A DNA stretch of 64,000 nucleotides, taken from assembly GCA_942159475.1 (NCBI GenBank), contig OW804098.1, forward strand, positions 116,704,874 through 116,768,873, read 5' to 3'. The first letter of the stretch is position 1, and the number at the start of each line of letters is the position of its first letter. A program made the translations under genes and the position numbers. Below, piece by piece: positions 31,633 to 42,479 of the stretch. The DNA comes from Sthenelais limicola. Lineage: Eukaryota > Annelida > Polychaeta > Phyllodocida > Sigalionidae. Below the pieces are notes generated by a model, which saw only the letters and a program-made list of their open reading frames with translations, was not told where the DNA came from and searched no databases.

Positions 31633-32416
31633 GTGATGTGTTATGGAAAAAATAGTCACAATCTTGAGACACCATGCTATTTGAAAAGATGAGGTTAAGT
31701 GGATTCCAATGATAGTAATACACAGTAGGACATCTAATAAGTATTTCTTTATTTCATGTTGTATAGATTTTCCTACTTAAAAAGTTGGCAATATTTCTGG
31801 GTGGAGTAAAGTAGTAAATAAAGTACAGTAGCTAAATATGACCCGTTTTAGGAAAATGAGTCATAAGTCGCAAAATATGGATTTTGAGATATCATCATAT
31901 TTCAAAAGAGGACATCAAGCCGATTCCAATGATAGTAAACACTAATAATCCCATAAGTATTTCTATATTTTAAGTTTGATATTTTTATTTTTGAAAAAAA
32001 AGGTTTGCAATGTTTCTGAATGGGTAATTACCAGTAAAGTAACTAAATATACTCCGCACAAAGGCCTTCAAAACGCAGGGATATATTCAATACAACGTCC
32101 CAAAATTTGTTACATATGATCATATGACTATAAGTACTAGGCCCTCTAAGAATCAGAACATTTCAATGAAGAGATTAAGTGAAAAAACCCTTTGAAAAAT
32201 ATCACATTTGCGACTTATTTTCCTGAAACACATCACAAATATGCTCTACAAGATGACCTTAGAAATGCATAGATATATTTAATACACTGTCCTGAGATTT
32301 GATACATGTAAATTCATGCTACAAGCAGCACTAAGCACACCAAAGATGACAACATTCTGACAAAGTGCTTCGAGAAACAAACATTTGAAAATATTCATTT
32401 TTCTATAACACATCAC
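31633..32416 (-). mobile_element. Family B MITE (B2) interrupted by another B
   Basis: Left end GTGATGTGTTATGG. Interior runs to AGCTAAAT, is interrupted by the B1-type copy at 31838-32236, resumes ATGCTCTACAAGATGACC and ends at CATCAC. Confidence 0.8.
31838..32236 (-). mobile_element. Family B MITE nested in family B
   Basis: 399 bp, duplication AAAT (31834-31837 and 32237-32240). The empty site AGCTAAATATGCTCTACAAG matches the B2 interior, confirming element ends. Confidence 0.9.
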
Positions 32417-32473
32417 AAATGAAGCCCTCCCAGGTCTTCCAGAACCAATAGAGAGAATAGAAACTCCATATAT

Positions 32474-32708
32474 GGGTCAGATTTTCAGAAAATGTACAAT
32501 TCACCTTCACCAATCCTCTCAAATAACCCACATTTAAGACAGAAATCAGCTTCAAAATGCAGTTTAACATAATGGAACTGATACATCAAATCAATGCGAT
32601 GCCAAATATACTCAGACATACCTGGTATTCTTCATTTTTCAGCCTAATATTACACAATTTCTTTAATGTGTAGAGCTGTCAATTGTACATTTTCAGAAAA
32701 TCTTACCC
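32474..32708 (-). mobile_element. Family A MITE (A1)
   Basis: 235 bp, right end mutated (TTACCC), duplication ATAT. Confidence 0.9.
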
Positions 32709-33315
32709 ATATATATATATAGATAGGAGATATATAACTGCGCATTGTAAGCTATAAAGACAAGGTTTGTCCTAAGTCGTAGAGACCTGGTCCGAATAAA
32801 CATGTTTAAAGTGAAGTATTTATTCATCATTTACTCCTCACCTCTATCTATAGTCCACACAACACACATTCCCTTACGGACCTCCATTCACTAAATACCT
32901 CAATCTGAAAGATTGACTCGCCCAGTCTCTCCGCTCCCTCTTCTCTCTCTTCTCCCTACTTCTCGCTTTCTCTCACGCACACTCTATCTCCCCTCTTCTG
33001 TTTAATCCTATCAGAATGAGACAGGGTACAAGTTAGTTGTCACGTGGATGCCAAGTCGTGTGCCCGGGTACCAGGGTCACGGGTCATGCCGTCGCCCCCT
33101 CTGTCGGCGTCCTTTGAAGTCATAGATCAGCTGTGGAAGGCGGTGTCGGTCTCTTTGATGTCTCGTTTGCACATCTCGTGGGCTTGGGAACCAGTCTAAC
33201 ATCTTTTGCTCCTCTATGCGCATGCGTGCAGCTTTAGCCTGGTGCCCTGGTCTGCCAGGTAGCGCTTTGGATGGCCAGACGCTGCCAAGGTGACGTCACG
33301 AGTGCAGAATTATTT
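32709..33315. other. Mixed spacer, possibly a decayed coding relic
   Basis: GC-richer between 33030 and 33300. On the minus strand 33296-33080, short Trp/Arg-rich stretches (SPWQRLAIQSATWQ) resemble the tail of a retroelement protein. Stops break every frame. No gene is called. Confidence 0.25.
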
Positions 33316-33551
33316 GGGTCAGATTTTCAGAAAATGTACAATTGGCAGCTCTACACATTGAGTAAATTCTGCTAAATAAGGCTGAAATTTGGCCGATACT
33401 AGGTAAATTCGAGTATATTTTTACATGGCATTGAGTCTAGCAATATGTTTGGTTAGGTTGAACTGTATTTTGAACTTTATTTTCGTCTGAAATTTAGGTT
33501 ATTTAAGAAGATTGGTGAAGGTGAATTGTACATTTTCTGAAAATCTGACCC
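33316..33551 (+). mobile_element. Family A MITE (A2)
   Basis: 236 bp. Flanks ATTT and ATAA do not match. Confidence 0.9.
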
Positions 33552-33719
33552 ATAAGGGAATGTGCGAGATTTTTATCATCAGTGTGGTTGTGATTATTGT
33601 TGTTGGGTTTTGTTGTTGTTCTTAGATTCTTCCGATTTTCTGTCTTTATTCTTTATCCCTTGCTTGTGTTCCACGATATTTGTCCTTATTGGATTTCTTT
33701 CTATTCTTTCTATTCTTCC

Positions 33720-33935
33720 TTCCTCTTCCCATCTCCTTCTCCTCCTCCTTCTTCTTCTCCTCCTTCTCTTCCATCTCCTCCTCTTCCTTCTTTTTCTTTT
33801 CGTCTTCTTCATCTTCCTCTCTTCTTCTTCCTTCTTCTTCTTCCTTCTTCTTCTTCCTTCTCCTTCTTCTTCTTCTTCTTCTTCTTCTTCTTCCTTCTTC
33901 TTCTTCTTCTTCTTCTTCTTCCGCTTCGTCCTCTT
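33720..33935. repeat. CTT/TCC microsatellite
   Basis: Nearly pure CTT repeats with CTC interruptions. Gives Phe/Leu/Ser-only frames on one strand and Lys/Arg on the other, which are not coding. Confidence 0.9.
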
Positions 33936-34154
33936 CTGTTACTGATTATTTAATTTTTCCATTTTCCCTAGACCCTCTATTTATATCAAATATTAAACAT
34001 CATGAGCCAAGCTTATAATTTGTACATTTAGGCTTAGTTTACACATTTTATTCAGCAGATACATTTTGTAAAGTACAATATTTTCAGTCGAAGTTGACAG
34101 AAGCAAAACGTTACAGAAAAAATAGATCGTAAATAGCATAATATGTTATACAAT

Positions 34155-34389
34155 GGGTAAGATATTCAGAAAATGTACAATTGGCAGCTGTACACACTTA
34201 GTAAATTCTGCTAAATTAGGCTGCAATCTGGTCAATACTATGTAATTCCGAGTATATTCGGCATTGCATTGATTGTAGCAATCTGTTTGGCTAGGTTGAA
34301 GTGTATTTTGAACTTTATTTTCGTCCGAAATTTGGGTTATTTCAGAGGATTGGTGAAGATAAATTGTACATTTTCTGGCGACTTGACCC
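34155..34389 (+). mobile_element. Family A MITE (A2)
   Basis: 235 bp with termini GGGTAAG and TTGACCC. Flanks do not match beyond AT. Confidence 0.88.
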
Positions 34390-34753
34390 ATAACATTGCA
34401 CATCTAAGGCGCTGCGTCGGCTCAGTTACATGAGTGGCATGTTGATTTTGATTTAATCTTTTTTTTTTATTCAGAACTGCTGCATTATATCACATAAGGA
34501 CGCTATTCTCAGCAGCTCTCATTGAGAAAACACACGAAAATAGTTTCAGCAATACGTTTATATTTAATTATAACTTAAATACACAGAGACAATTACAATA
34601 TTATAGGATTATAGTTATTAGTAAGCACACCATGTATCTAATTTGTATTTAAAGATTTTTATTCAGCCATAGAACATTTTGTAACATGTACAATCTTTTC
34701 AGATCTTGCTGTCATGTTTGCAAATATCAGTTCAATAATACTAATCTTTATAT
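34390..34753. other. Unassigned AT-rich spacer
   Basis: Two TTTATTCAG words (34478, 34657) resemble the LINE-1 3' end (complement CTGAATAAA). They may be very short LINE 3' remnants. Confidence 0.25.
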
Positions 34754-34988
34754 GGGTCAGATTTTCAGAAAATGTACAATTGGCAGCTGTACACATTCAG
34801 TAAATGCTGATAAATTAGGCTGCAAAATGGTCAATACTAGGTGCATTTGAGTATATTCGGCATTGCATTGATTCTAGCAATCTGTTTGGTTAGGTTGAAC
34901 TCTATTTTGAACTTTACTTTCATCTGAAATTTGGGTTATTTGAGAAGATTGGCGAAGTTGAATTGTACATTTTCTGAAAATCTGACCC
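34754..34988 (+). mobile_element. Family A MITE (A2)
   Basis: 235 bp, duplication ATAT. Confidence 0.93.
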
Positions 34989-35284
34989 ATATAAGAGGCT
35001 CGCACTTAGGCAAATTAAAGAACATAATAAAGTCCATTCCCAGCGTTGTGTCTTATTCAAACATTCAAATGGGTGGACCCTTTTTATGTAGATCAATTTG
35101 TACTCAACGAGAAGGGTTGGAATACACGCAAGATATCAATCTATGTTTATGGTATAGATACGTGTTTTTCGGTGCTACACACAGGATTTGCTAGTTATTC
35201 AGTGGGGCCCATTCCATGATCCCTCCTTGTTCCATCTTCCGCCACTTTTCTTTTTTAGACCTGTTGGTAACTTTCTACCCATAT

Positions 35285-35589
35285 GTGATGTGTTTCAGGA
35301 AAATGAGTCATAAGTCACAAAAAATGGATTTTGAGATATCACCATATTTGAAAAGAGGAGATCAAGCCGATTCCAATGATAGTAAACAGTATAATGAAAT
35401 AATAAGTATTTCTAGATTTTAAGTTAGATATTTTCGTTTTTGAAAAAAAGGTTTCCAATATTTCTTATATAACTATGTGTAATAAACTCTCCAAAAATTA
35501 GATCATTCCAATAATGTGATCTTGTGAAGAAAACACTTTGAAAAATATCAATTTTGCGACTTACGACTCATTTTCCTGGAACACATCAC
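35285..35589 (-). mobile_element. Family B MITE, internally deleted
   Basis: 305 bp with both ends and duplication ATAT (35281-35284 and 35590-35593). About 100 bp of the interior are missing. Confidence 0.88.
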
Positions 35590-35701
35590 ATATTACCATT
35601 CATGCCTCAAATCGAACCCTATTATGATGCTGCTCTGGGTCCCTGTTGTGCAGCAACCATGTGAGATAGATAGACAGTGCTGAGGACTGAAGCAAGGAAA
35701 G

Positions 35702-36389
35702 AGAATGGGTGAGACAGGGAGAGAGAGAGAGAATGGGTGAGACAGGGAGAGAGAGAGAGTAGGAAGAGAATGGGTGAGACAGGGAGAGAGAGAGAGAATG
35801 GGTGAGACAGGGAGAGAGAGAGAGAATGGGTGAGACAGGGAGAGAGAGAGAGAATGGGTGAGACAGGGAGAGAGAGAGAGAATGGGTGAGACAGGGAGAG
35901 AGAGAGAGAATGGGTGAGACAGGGAGAGAGAGAGAGAATGGGTGAGACAGGGAGAGAGAGAGAGAATGGGTGAGACAGGGAGAGAGAGAGAGAATGGGTG
36001 AGACAGGGAGAGAGAGAGAGAATGGGTGAGACAGGGAGAGAGAGAGAGAATGGGTGAGACAGGGAGAGAGAGAGAGAATGGGTGAGACAGGGAGAGAGAG
36101 AGAGAATGGGTGAGACAGGGAGAGAGAGAGAGAATGGGTGAGACAGGGAGAGAGAGAGAGAATGGGTGAGACAGGGAGAGAGAGAGAGAATGGGTGAGAC
36201 AGGGAGAGAGAGAGAGAATGGGTGAGACAGGGAGAGAGAGAGAGAATGGGTGAGACAGGGAGAGAGAGAGAGAATGGGTGAGACAGGGAGAGAGAGAGAG
36301 AATGGGTGAGACAGGGAGAGAGAGAGAGAATGGGTGAGACAGGGAGAGAGAGAGAGAATGGGTGAGACAGGGAGAGAGAGAGAGAGAGT
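35702..36389. repeat. 28-bp purine-rich minisatellite
   Basis: About 24 units of AATGGGTGAGACAGGGAGAG plus AGAGAGAG, almost identical except one variant near 35755. On the minus strand the repeat opens frames of 321 and 279 codons made only of Ser/Leu/Pro repeats. They are by-products, not genes. The high uniformity suggests recent expansion. Confidence 0.95.
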
Positions 36390-36446
36390 TTGAAGAGGTC
36401 TGGACTGTGAGAAAGACAGGGATCAAGACAGAGAGACAAAGAGTGT

Positions 36447-36566
36447 TAGACAGGGAGACAAAGAGTGTTAGACAGGGAGGTAACATTATTAAGGCAAAGA
36501 GTGTTAGACAGGGAGGTAACATTATTAAGGCAAAGAGTGTTAGACAGGGAGGTAACATTATTAAGG
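36447..36566. repeat. 36-bp tandem repeat, 3 copies
   Basis: AAAGAGTGTTAGACAGGGAG plus GTAACATTATTAAGGC repeated three times, preceded by partial units. It abuts the 28-bp array and shares AGACAGGGAG with it. Confidence 0.9.
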
Positions 36567-36922
36567 TCTATTTTAGTGTGCCTGAGAATAACGTTGAATG
36601 TGATGTAATGCCATTTCCTGAATGAAAACTTTCTCTATCAATAGGGATAGACAAATAGGGATAGAGAACAGGGAGAGATAAAAAAAATGACAGAGAGAGG
36701 GACACCCTTGGCTTTTATTCCATGATTTTATGCTTAAAACATGATTTTTACGGAGAACAGGACTAGTTTTGATAGTAGTGACTTATGAGCCAACAATTAA
36801 AGGGTATCACACACAATAAATAGAGGTGATTTTTATTTTAATTTCTTCATCTACTCATATTTCCATTTATATATATGCGCATTCTATATGAGAGGTGCTA
36901 TAAGTGGGGTGCTATAAAAATA
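36567..36922. other. Unassigned AT-rich spacer
   Basis: Short GA-rich stretch to 36700, then AT-rich sequence. No gene. Confidence 0.4.
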
Positions 36923-36948
36923 TTCATATAGGACGCGTCCTATATGAA
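36923..36948. repeat. 26-bp perfect palindrome
   Basis: TTCATATAGGACG followed directly by its complement, centred on ACGCGT. No spacer, so it can form a cruciform. Confidence 0.9.
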
Positions 36949-37025
36949 CTACTTCGTCACCAATTCGGCCACTTTTATGCACTTTTAATAGTTTTATGCA
37001 CCAAGTTTTATGCCCATATAATAAA

Positions 37026-37172
37026 TATAGAATGGAACTCGCCTGCAATAATCGAAAATTTATAGGACTTGATTCGTCCACATAAGCACTCTGCCTACGG
37101 CATCGTGCTTATGTGGACGAATCTCGTCCAATAAATTTTTGATTATTGCCGGCTCGTCCCATTCTCTCTATA
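37026..37172. repeat. Foldback hairpin 2
   Basis: Arms of about 60 bp (37031-37089 and 37104-37166) with few mismatches. The innermost GATTCGTCCACATAAGCAC is exact. The loop contains GCCTACGGC. Confidence 0.85.
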
Positions 37173-37491
37173 TGTATCTCCCGGTCTCAATTTGAGGTTG
37201 ATGCAAATACAATGCTAAAAAATCCCAATTTATAGGAGCTAAAAGGCAACGCCCCCACGCTCTGGAGAATCATCCTGGGTCCATATTTGTGACGTCATGT
37301 GTGGGATAATAAAGTTTTGCTCACACACAGAGTGCTCTCACTAATTAATAACATATTGGGGTCAAGACCTGCTTCAACTCACTCCCCTCCCGCTTTTAGA
37401 GGAATACAGAGGGATGTTGTGGTTTCACCCCCCATTGAGCCCAGCTCCAGGGCCATTTTCTGATGATCTGACCCAGTAGGAACGCTTAAAT
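37173..37491. other. Spacer with a family A end fragment
   Basis: CATTTTCTGATGATCTGACC at 37454-37473 is an isolated right end of a family A element. Otherwise unassigned. Confidence 0.5.
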
Positions 37492-37726
37492 GGGTCAGAT
37501 TTTCAGAAAATGTACAATTGGCAGCTGTACACATTAAGTAGATTCTGCTAAAGTAGGCTGCAATTTAGCCAATACTAGGTAAATCTGAGTATATTCGGCA
37601 TTGCATTGATTCTAGCAATCTGTTTGGTTAGGTTGAACTGTATTTTGAACTTTATTTTCGTCTGAAATTTGGGTTATTTGAGAAGATTGGCGAAGTTGAA
37701 TTGTACATTTTCTGAAAATCTGACCC
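37492..37726 (+). mobile_element. Family A MITE (A2)
   Basis: 235 bp. Flanks do not form a direct 4-bp duplication but are inverted (ACGCTTAA at left, TTAAGCGT at right). It may sit in a palindrome, or be one end of a rearrangement. Confidence 0.88.
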
Positions 37727-37832
37727 TTAAGCGTAAGCGATGTGAGAAGTCCCTCCCTCGGTGGAACCCCACCCGCTGTACAAAGCAGTAGTATATGAAG
37801 ACGGCCCTTGTACCCAGGGCTCTGTTGTATAA

Positions 37833-38067
37833 GGGTCAGATTTTCAGAAAATGTACAATTCACCTTCACCAATCCTCTCAAATAACCCACATTTAAGACA
37901 AAAATGAGCTTCAAAATGCAGTTTAACATAACAGAACTGATACTTTAAATCAATGTGATCCCAAATATACTCAAATATTCTCGATATTCATCATTTTCCA
38001 ACCAAATTTAGCAGAATTTCCTAAATGTGTGGAGCTGCCAATTGTACATTTTCTGAAAATCTGACCC
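37833..38067 (-). mobile_element. Family A MITE (A1)
   Basis: 235 bp, duplication ATAA (37829-37832 and 38068-38071). Confidence 0.94.
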
Positions 38068-38686
38068 ATAAGCTAAGCAAGGAATTTTTTCTGTAGGAAT
38101 TTTTCCCTCACTACATTCATTCCTACATAAAATTCCCAGCTCGTAGGAATATTCCTTGCAGTATAGGTGTGGGTCAGCAAAGTAGAAGGTAAATAGGATG
38201 CATAGGATTCACTCATTTCTTGGGTTTAAACATTAATATAAAACATTTCCTTCAATTTGAAGTGGTAAAGTGGGTAAAATATTAGATACTTTGATTCTTA
38301 TACCTTTAAATCTGATGCAGATTGTCCAGAATGGATTAGAATCTAGATCCACAGGCATGACCTAGAAACTGACCCATTTAGCTGTGGGAATTTCTTACAT
38401 TGATACTTGTAGTTGTTCCCTATGTAGGAATTTCCCTCAGAAGTTTTCCTACCGAAGTAATTTCCCCCATTCTCACCTCTGAGTTAAACATGAAAAGGCT
38501 GGTAAACTAAGGAATACCTTTTAGGTGTTCCCTCAAGAATTCCTTAGGGTTTATTGACTGCAAAAATATGATTTTACTAGTCATATATATCTGCTATTAT
38601 TATAGTACAAAGTTTCTGCTGTCAGATGATTTTTCTGTTGATTATTAACATAATTTGAATAAATTTGGCTGCAAAAAAGAAGCCTC
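38068..38686. other. Unassigned spacer with repeated AAGGAATT words
   Basis: GGAATTTYYYCC-like words recur (38089-38160, 38387-38470). CAAGGAATTTTTTC near 38077 pairs loosely with AAGAATTCCTTAGG near 38533. This may be a decayed inverted-repeat element. Confidence 0.3.
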
Positions 38687-38755
38687 CCAAGCTGGGATTC
38701 AAACCATGGACTTGAGAGGTGAGCCTGTTCAAACAAATGAGTTATTTTTGTTGAT
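38687..38755 (-). ncRNA. tRNA-like relic
   Basis: On the minus strand TAACTCATTTGTTTGAAC resembles a D-arm/A-box region and GGTTTGAATCCC a B box, followed by a T6 run. No cloverleaf is intact. It is likely a tRNA pseudogene or SINE head. Confidence 0.4.
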
Positions 38756-39331
38756 TTAAGATAATTTTATTCAGGAAAAAGTATTGCATCGAGAGTCATT
38801 ATTCTAAACTGTTTCGGATACATACTATTAGCCAAAGAAACAACATAGGTTGAATTGAATTGAATTGAAAAAACATTTTATTGCAAGTTTTCATTGCCAA
38901 TCAAAGGGGATCTCCTGCAAATTGGGAGGTTTCAATTCCCCTTCTGACTTGTCATACATTCTTCTGAGGTAGAGTAACAATATCATCTCAGTCATTGACT
39001 TCCGATGATTCTCTACATGAGCACAATAGTGTTATAAAGAAAATAGTCAATTGTAAGAAGGCGCAATATTTTTCCAGAAGTTACACTCGAGTAATTGTTT
39101 CTGCTTTTCAGTGCTTGGTTAACCGTTCTTTGTTGGTTGTTTAGCAGTCATTCATACTATACAGGGATCAGACACAACATGGCAATACAGGGCAATACAG
39201 GGCAACTTAGTGTGGTACAATATAATTGGCGTTACAGCGGTATGGAATAAGCGATATCCTACAATATAATATAGAAGTTAGTTATGCATTGAATGTTTTC
39301 GTTGGGTAATAGATGATTATTATTCACCAAG

Positions 39332-41488
39332 TCAGATAAAGTAGTCATCGTTCCAAATAAGAATGGATTTTGCTTGACTTTTAAAAACCTTAGGGTCTAC
39401 AATACGATGGGCCATCGTGGGGAGCCTATTCCAGGTGGTAGGAATTTTGTTATAAATAGATCTTTTTATTTGTTCAGATTTTGGTGTTGTTTGCAACAGT
39501 ACTTTCCTTCCTTCTTGGAAATTTCGGGTATTAATTGTTCTGAGATCAATATTTTCGGGATTCTGCGCCCTACGATGGCCAGCTTGTAACAGGTGTAAGC
39601 GTCTACGGTATTTCAGGGGGAGAAGTCTCTTTTCTATATGTAAGTCTCGTACACTGGCTCTTGGAGGTAGTCTATATATAGTTTTCAGGATTCTATTTTG
39701 TAAGATTTGATGTCTATGAAGGTTAGTTCCCCCGTGAGAGTCGAGTAAAATGTCGGCTTGGTCTAATACTGGGAGTACCATAACCTTATAGATCATGAGA
39801 AGGGTATTTGGGGGTAATTTTTCTTTCAATTTGGCAAATTGCCAACTTTTATAGCTTAGTGTGTTGGTCATCATTGTTATCTGCTCTTTAAATTTTAATG
39901 TACTATCAATCGTGGTTCCTAAATATTTATATGTATAGATGTCCTCCAGAGTCACACCATTAAGCGTTAGCTTATGTTCTGGCAAATTTGCTTGGTTCTG
40001 TGAGACCCATCTCGATCCGAGGGAAGGACGAGGGAATATTGTTTGCACTTTGGTTTTATCTAGGTTTAAAGAAATTTTATTTAGACTACACCATTGACCC
40101 AGGTTGGTTAGGTCAGTCTGTAGTTTTGTGGTAATTTCCGTTAGATCTTTTCCAGAAGTATAAATGATGGTGTCGTCTGCAAACATTTGTATATTCGAGT
40201 TAGTTATACAGTTAGGGATGTCATTTATGTATATGTTGAACAATAGAGGTCCCAGGGTGGTTCCCTGTGGGACTCCACATGTTGTTGCTGTGGTAGTAGA
40301 GAGCAAGTTGTTCACTTTAACTTGTTGGTCTCTATTGCTCAAATAATTTTTAAGCCAGTTTAGCTCTTTTCCTTCAATTCCTATGTTTTCTAATTTCAAA
40401 ATAAGTCTAGAATGGTTAACTGTATCGAATGCCTTCCTCAGATCGAGATAGGTGGCTCTCACTGTATCGCCTTCATTGAGGGCTTGATACACGTTTGATA
40501 GGTACGAGATTAATGCATCTTGTGTAGACCGCCCCGCCCTGAAACCATATTGGTGCTTATATAATAAACTATAATCTTCTATATACACTGTAAGCTGTTT
40601 GTGTAACACCTTTTCCATCACCTTTGCAGGTAGTTGGATTGTTGACACTGGTCTATAATTCCCTGGGTCAGTGACGATTCCAGCCTTGAACAGTGGGGTG
40701 ACCTTTGCTTGTTTCCACGACTTAGGAATATCTGCTAACTCGAAAGTTTGATCAATTATTTTCTTAAATTGTGGTAGTAATATTTGTAATGCAATTTTGA
40801 GGAGCCATGCTGGAAGGTCCTTTATTCCAGAGGACTTACTTGACGGTATTCCTTTTACAATGGCTGAGAGATCTGTTAGTGTTACTGGTTTATAAACAAA
40901 TTTAGGATGTTGATGTTTGGATATTTGTTGTAGTTGTAAGTCGTTATCTAATGTTGCTTTAAGAGGAGGTGCGATTAGTTTGGCCAGGTTATTCCCAATA
41001 GATGCAAAATATTCATTGAATGTTTTGGGGACGTTTACTGGCTCAATTTCTTTCTCTTCAACTATTAGCTTAATTTCTTTGTCTTGTTTCGTTTGTTTAC
41101 TATTAATGAGGGGGGATAATTTCTTCCAGAATTTTCTAGGGTCCTGACTGAGTGCTTCTATCTGTTCTCTAATGTAATTGTTCTTTAAATTTCGGGCCTG
41201 GTGATTAATTTTATGTCTTAATGCTTTTGCTTTGTCTAAAAGGATCAGATTATTGTGTTTTTTCGCATTTTTAAAGAGTCTGTCTCTCAACTTCATTTGT
41301 GCGAATAAATCTCCTGTGATCCAGTCCTTGCGGGCTTTGACATTGGTAAGTGTTTTTATGGGACACATTTGGTCAATAGTCATTGTAATTTTCCCTAGCA
41401 TTGTTGTCCAATTTATTTCTGGGTCGTTATTGTTAAGTATCTCGTCCCAATTAAAGTTTGTTAATATTGTTTCGAGTTTGTTGGTCAA
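39332..41488 (-). CDS. LINE-2 reverse transcriptase part of ORF2
   Basis: About 718 codons open. The first codon listed is TTG and the frame continues upstream, so this is not a true start but the downstream half of the endonuclease-RT ORF. Motif A is YLDLRKAFD with D349, motif B is GVPQGTTLGPLLFNIYINDI, and motif C is F436-A-D438-D439. The linker (REQIEALSQDPRKFWKKLSP) and C-terminal region look normal, and the frame ends at a stop just after NDDYFI. All catalytic residues are present. The upstream half is joined through a one-base frameshift at 41541-41547. Confidence 0.93.
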   Translation of the reverse strand: MTNKLETILTNFNWDEILNNNDPEINWTTMLGKITMTIDQMCPIKTLTNVKARKDWITGDLFAQMKLRDRLFKNAKKHNNLILLDKAKALRHKINHQARNLKNNYIREQIEALSQDPRKFWKKLSPLINSKQTKQDKEIKLIVEEKEIEPVNVPKTFNEYFASIGNNLAKLIAPPLKATLDNDLQLQQISKHQHPKFVYKPVTLTDLSAIVKGIPSSKSSGIKDLPAWLLKIALQILLPQFKKIIDQTFELADIPKSWKQAKVTPLFKAGIVTDPGNYRPVSTIQLPAKVMEKVLHKQLTVYIEDYSLLYKHQYGFRAGRSTQDALISYLSNVYQALNEGDTVRATYLDLRKAFDTVNHSRLILKLENIGIEGKELNWLKNYLSNRDQQVKVNNLLSTTTATTCGVPQGTTLGPLLFNIYINDIPNCITNSNIQMFADDTIIYTSGKDLTEITTKLQTDLTNLGQWCSLNKISLNLDKTKVQTIFPRPSLGSRWVSQNQANLPEHKLTLNGVTLEDIYTYKYLGTTIDSTLKFKEQITMMTNTLSYKSWQFAKLKEKLPPNTLLMIYKVMVLPVLDQADILLDSHGGTNLHRHQILQNRILKTIYRLPPRASVRDLHIEKRLLPLKYRRRLHLLQAGHRRAQNPENIDLRTINTRNFQEGRKVLLQTTPKSEQIKRSIYNKIPTTWNRLPTMAHRIVDPKVFKSQAKSILIWNDDYFI

Positions 41489-42275
41489 ATCGGGTATATG
41501 ATCTACACTTAAACGTGATTTTCTGAAATATTTCCTTTCCTTTTTTTAGGATTATGTAAGTTGGCTTATGATCACTGATGTTAATGTCTATAACCCCACA
41601 TTGGCTAACTATTTTGGAGTTTGTGAAAATAAGATCGAGTATATTTTCCGTTGTACTGGTTATTCTGGTTGGGGTCGTGATAATTTGTTTCATTGAAACA
41701 TTGTGTTCTATAGATTGTAGTTGGGCTTTCTGGTGAGATGAATTCATATAGTTAACATTAAAGTCACCCGTTACTACTATGTCATGTGTAGTATCGATTT
41801 TGTCGAGGATATTTTGCAATAGAGGTATTGCTATTGCCAGGTTTCCTGATGGTGGGCGATAGTTGTTACATATTGTTATCTCTTTAAATGGGTTTGTTTT
41901 CACTGTAAGTGTCTGAACTTCTAGGTCTAATGTGCTAAGCTGGAAATCGTCACTGCCCATGACCACATCATATTTTTCAAGGACATAAATAACAAGTCCT
42001 CCTCCTGTCTTTTTGATTGTATTCCTGTCCCGTCTGAAAATTTTATAGTCCTGCAGACTAATAAGATCATCGTATATTTTCTCTGACAACCAAGTTTCGT
42101 TCAAGCAGATAATATCTGGTTTCAATTTAATTGATAGTGCTTCCAATTCACTTACTTTGTGTAAAAGGCTTCTTATGTTTAATGAGATTATTTTAAAACC
42201 TTTGATTGAGCGAAATGATTGCTCATCCTCGAGTGATATTGTTACATTTGTTGATTTCTTATGCTTATCGATCAC
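41451..42275 (-). CDS. LINE-2 APE endonuclease part of ORF2
   Basis: 274 aa including a short out-of-frame tail. Endonuclease residues are N33 (SLNIRS), E60 (NETWL), Y139, D171 and N173 (GDFNVN), D214 (ILDLIFTN), and S234-D235-H236, a complete catalytic set. After LKK the frame is wrong: the plus-strand T7 run at 41541-41547 has one base too many (or two too few) for the endonuclease frame to run into the RT frame, so the last ~30 residues are not native. ATG at 42275 leaves about 27 residues before the core, a normal length. The defect could be a mutation, a sequencing homopolymer error, or a slippery site. Confidence 0.92.
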   Translation of the reverse strand: MIDKHKKSTNVTISLEDEQSFRSIKGFKIISLNIRSLLHKVSELEALSIKLKPDIICLNETWLSEKIYDDLISLQDYKIFRRDRNTIKKTGGGLVIYVLEKYDVVMGSDDFQLSTLDLEVQTLTVKTNPFKEITICNNYRPPSGNLAIAIPLLQNILDKIDTTHDIVVTGDFNVNYMNSSHQKAQLQSIEHNVSMKQIITTPTRITSTTENILDLIFTNSKIVSQCGVIDINISDHKPTYIILKKGKEIFQKITFKCRSYTRFDQQTRNNINKL

Positions 42276-42479
42276 ACTTATAGTGAAAGGCGGAGCAATT
42301 GTGGCTCCCGCCGTACGACCCCCCCTAGAGTCCCCACATAATTGACAATTCTAGAAAGTTCAATTCTTTTATAATCAAAATTGAGTAATATCAACATAAC
42401 AGTTTCTTGCCACGGGTTAGTGACAGAGTTTCTTAAGTCTAATAACCATGTGTACTACCGTATACAGTGGTAGTCCTTG

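Noticed and set aside
33080..33296. Retroelement-like protein tail
   Set aside because: Only short Trp/Arg-rich matches in broken frames; too weak to call.
33562..34018. Phe/Leu/Ser frames of 112-127 codons
   Set aside because: CTT microsatellite.
35702..36389. CRISPR-like regular array
   Set aside because: No unique spacers: the whole 28-bp unit is repeated head to tail, and the DNA is eukaryotic.
35593..36558. Ser/Leu-rich open frames of 321 and 279 codons
   Set aside because: Translation of the 28-bp purine array on its complement; composition alone keeps them open.
37446..37476. Extra family A element
   Set aside because: Only about 20 bp of a right end; no body or left end.
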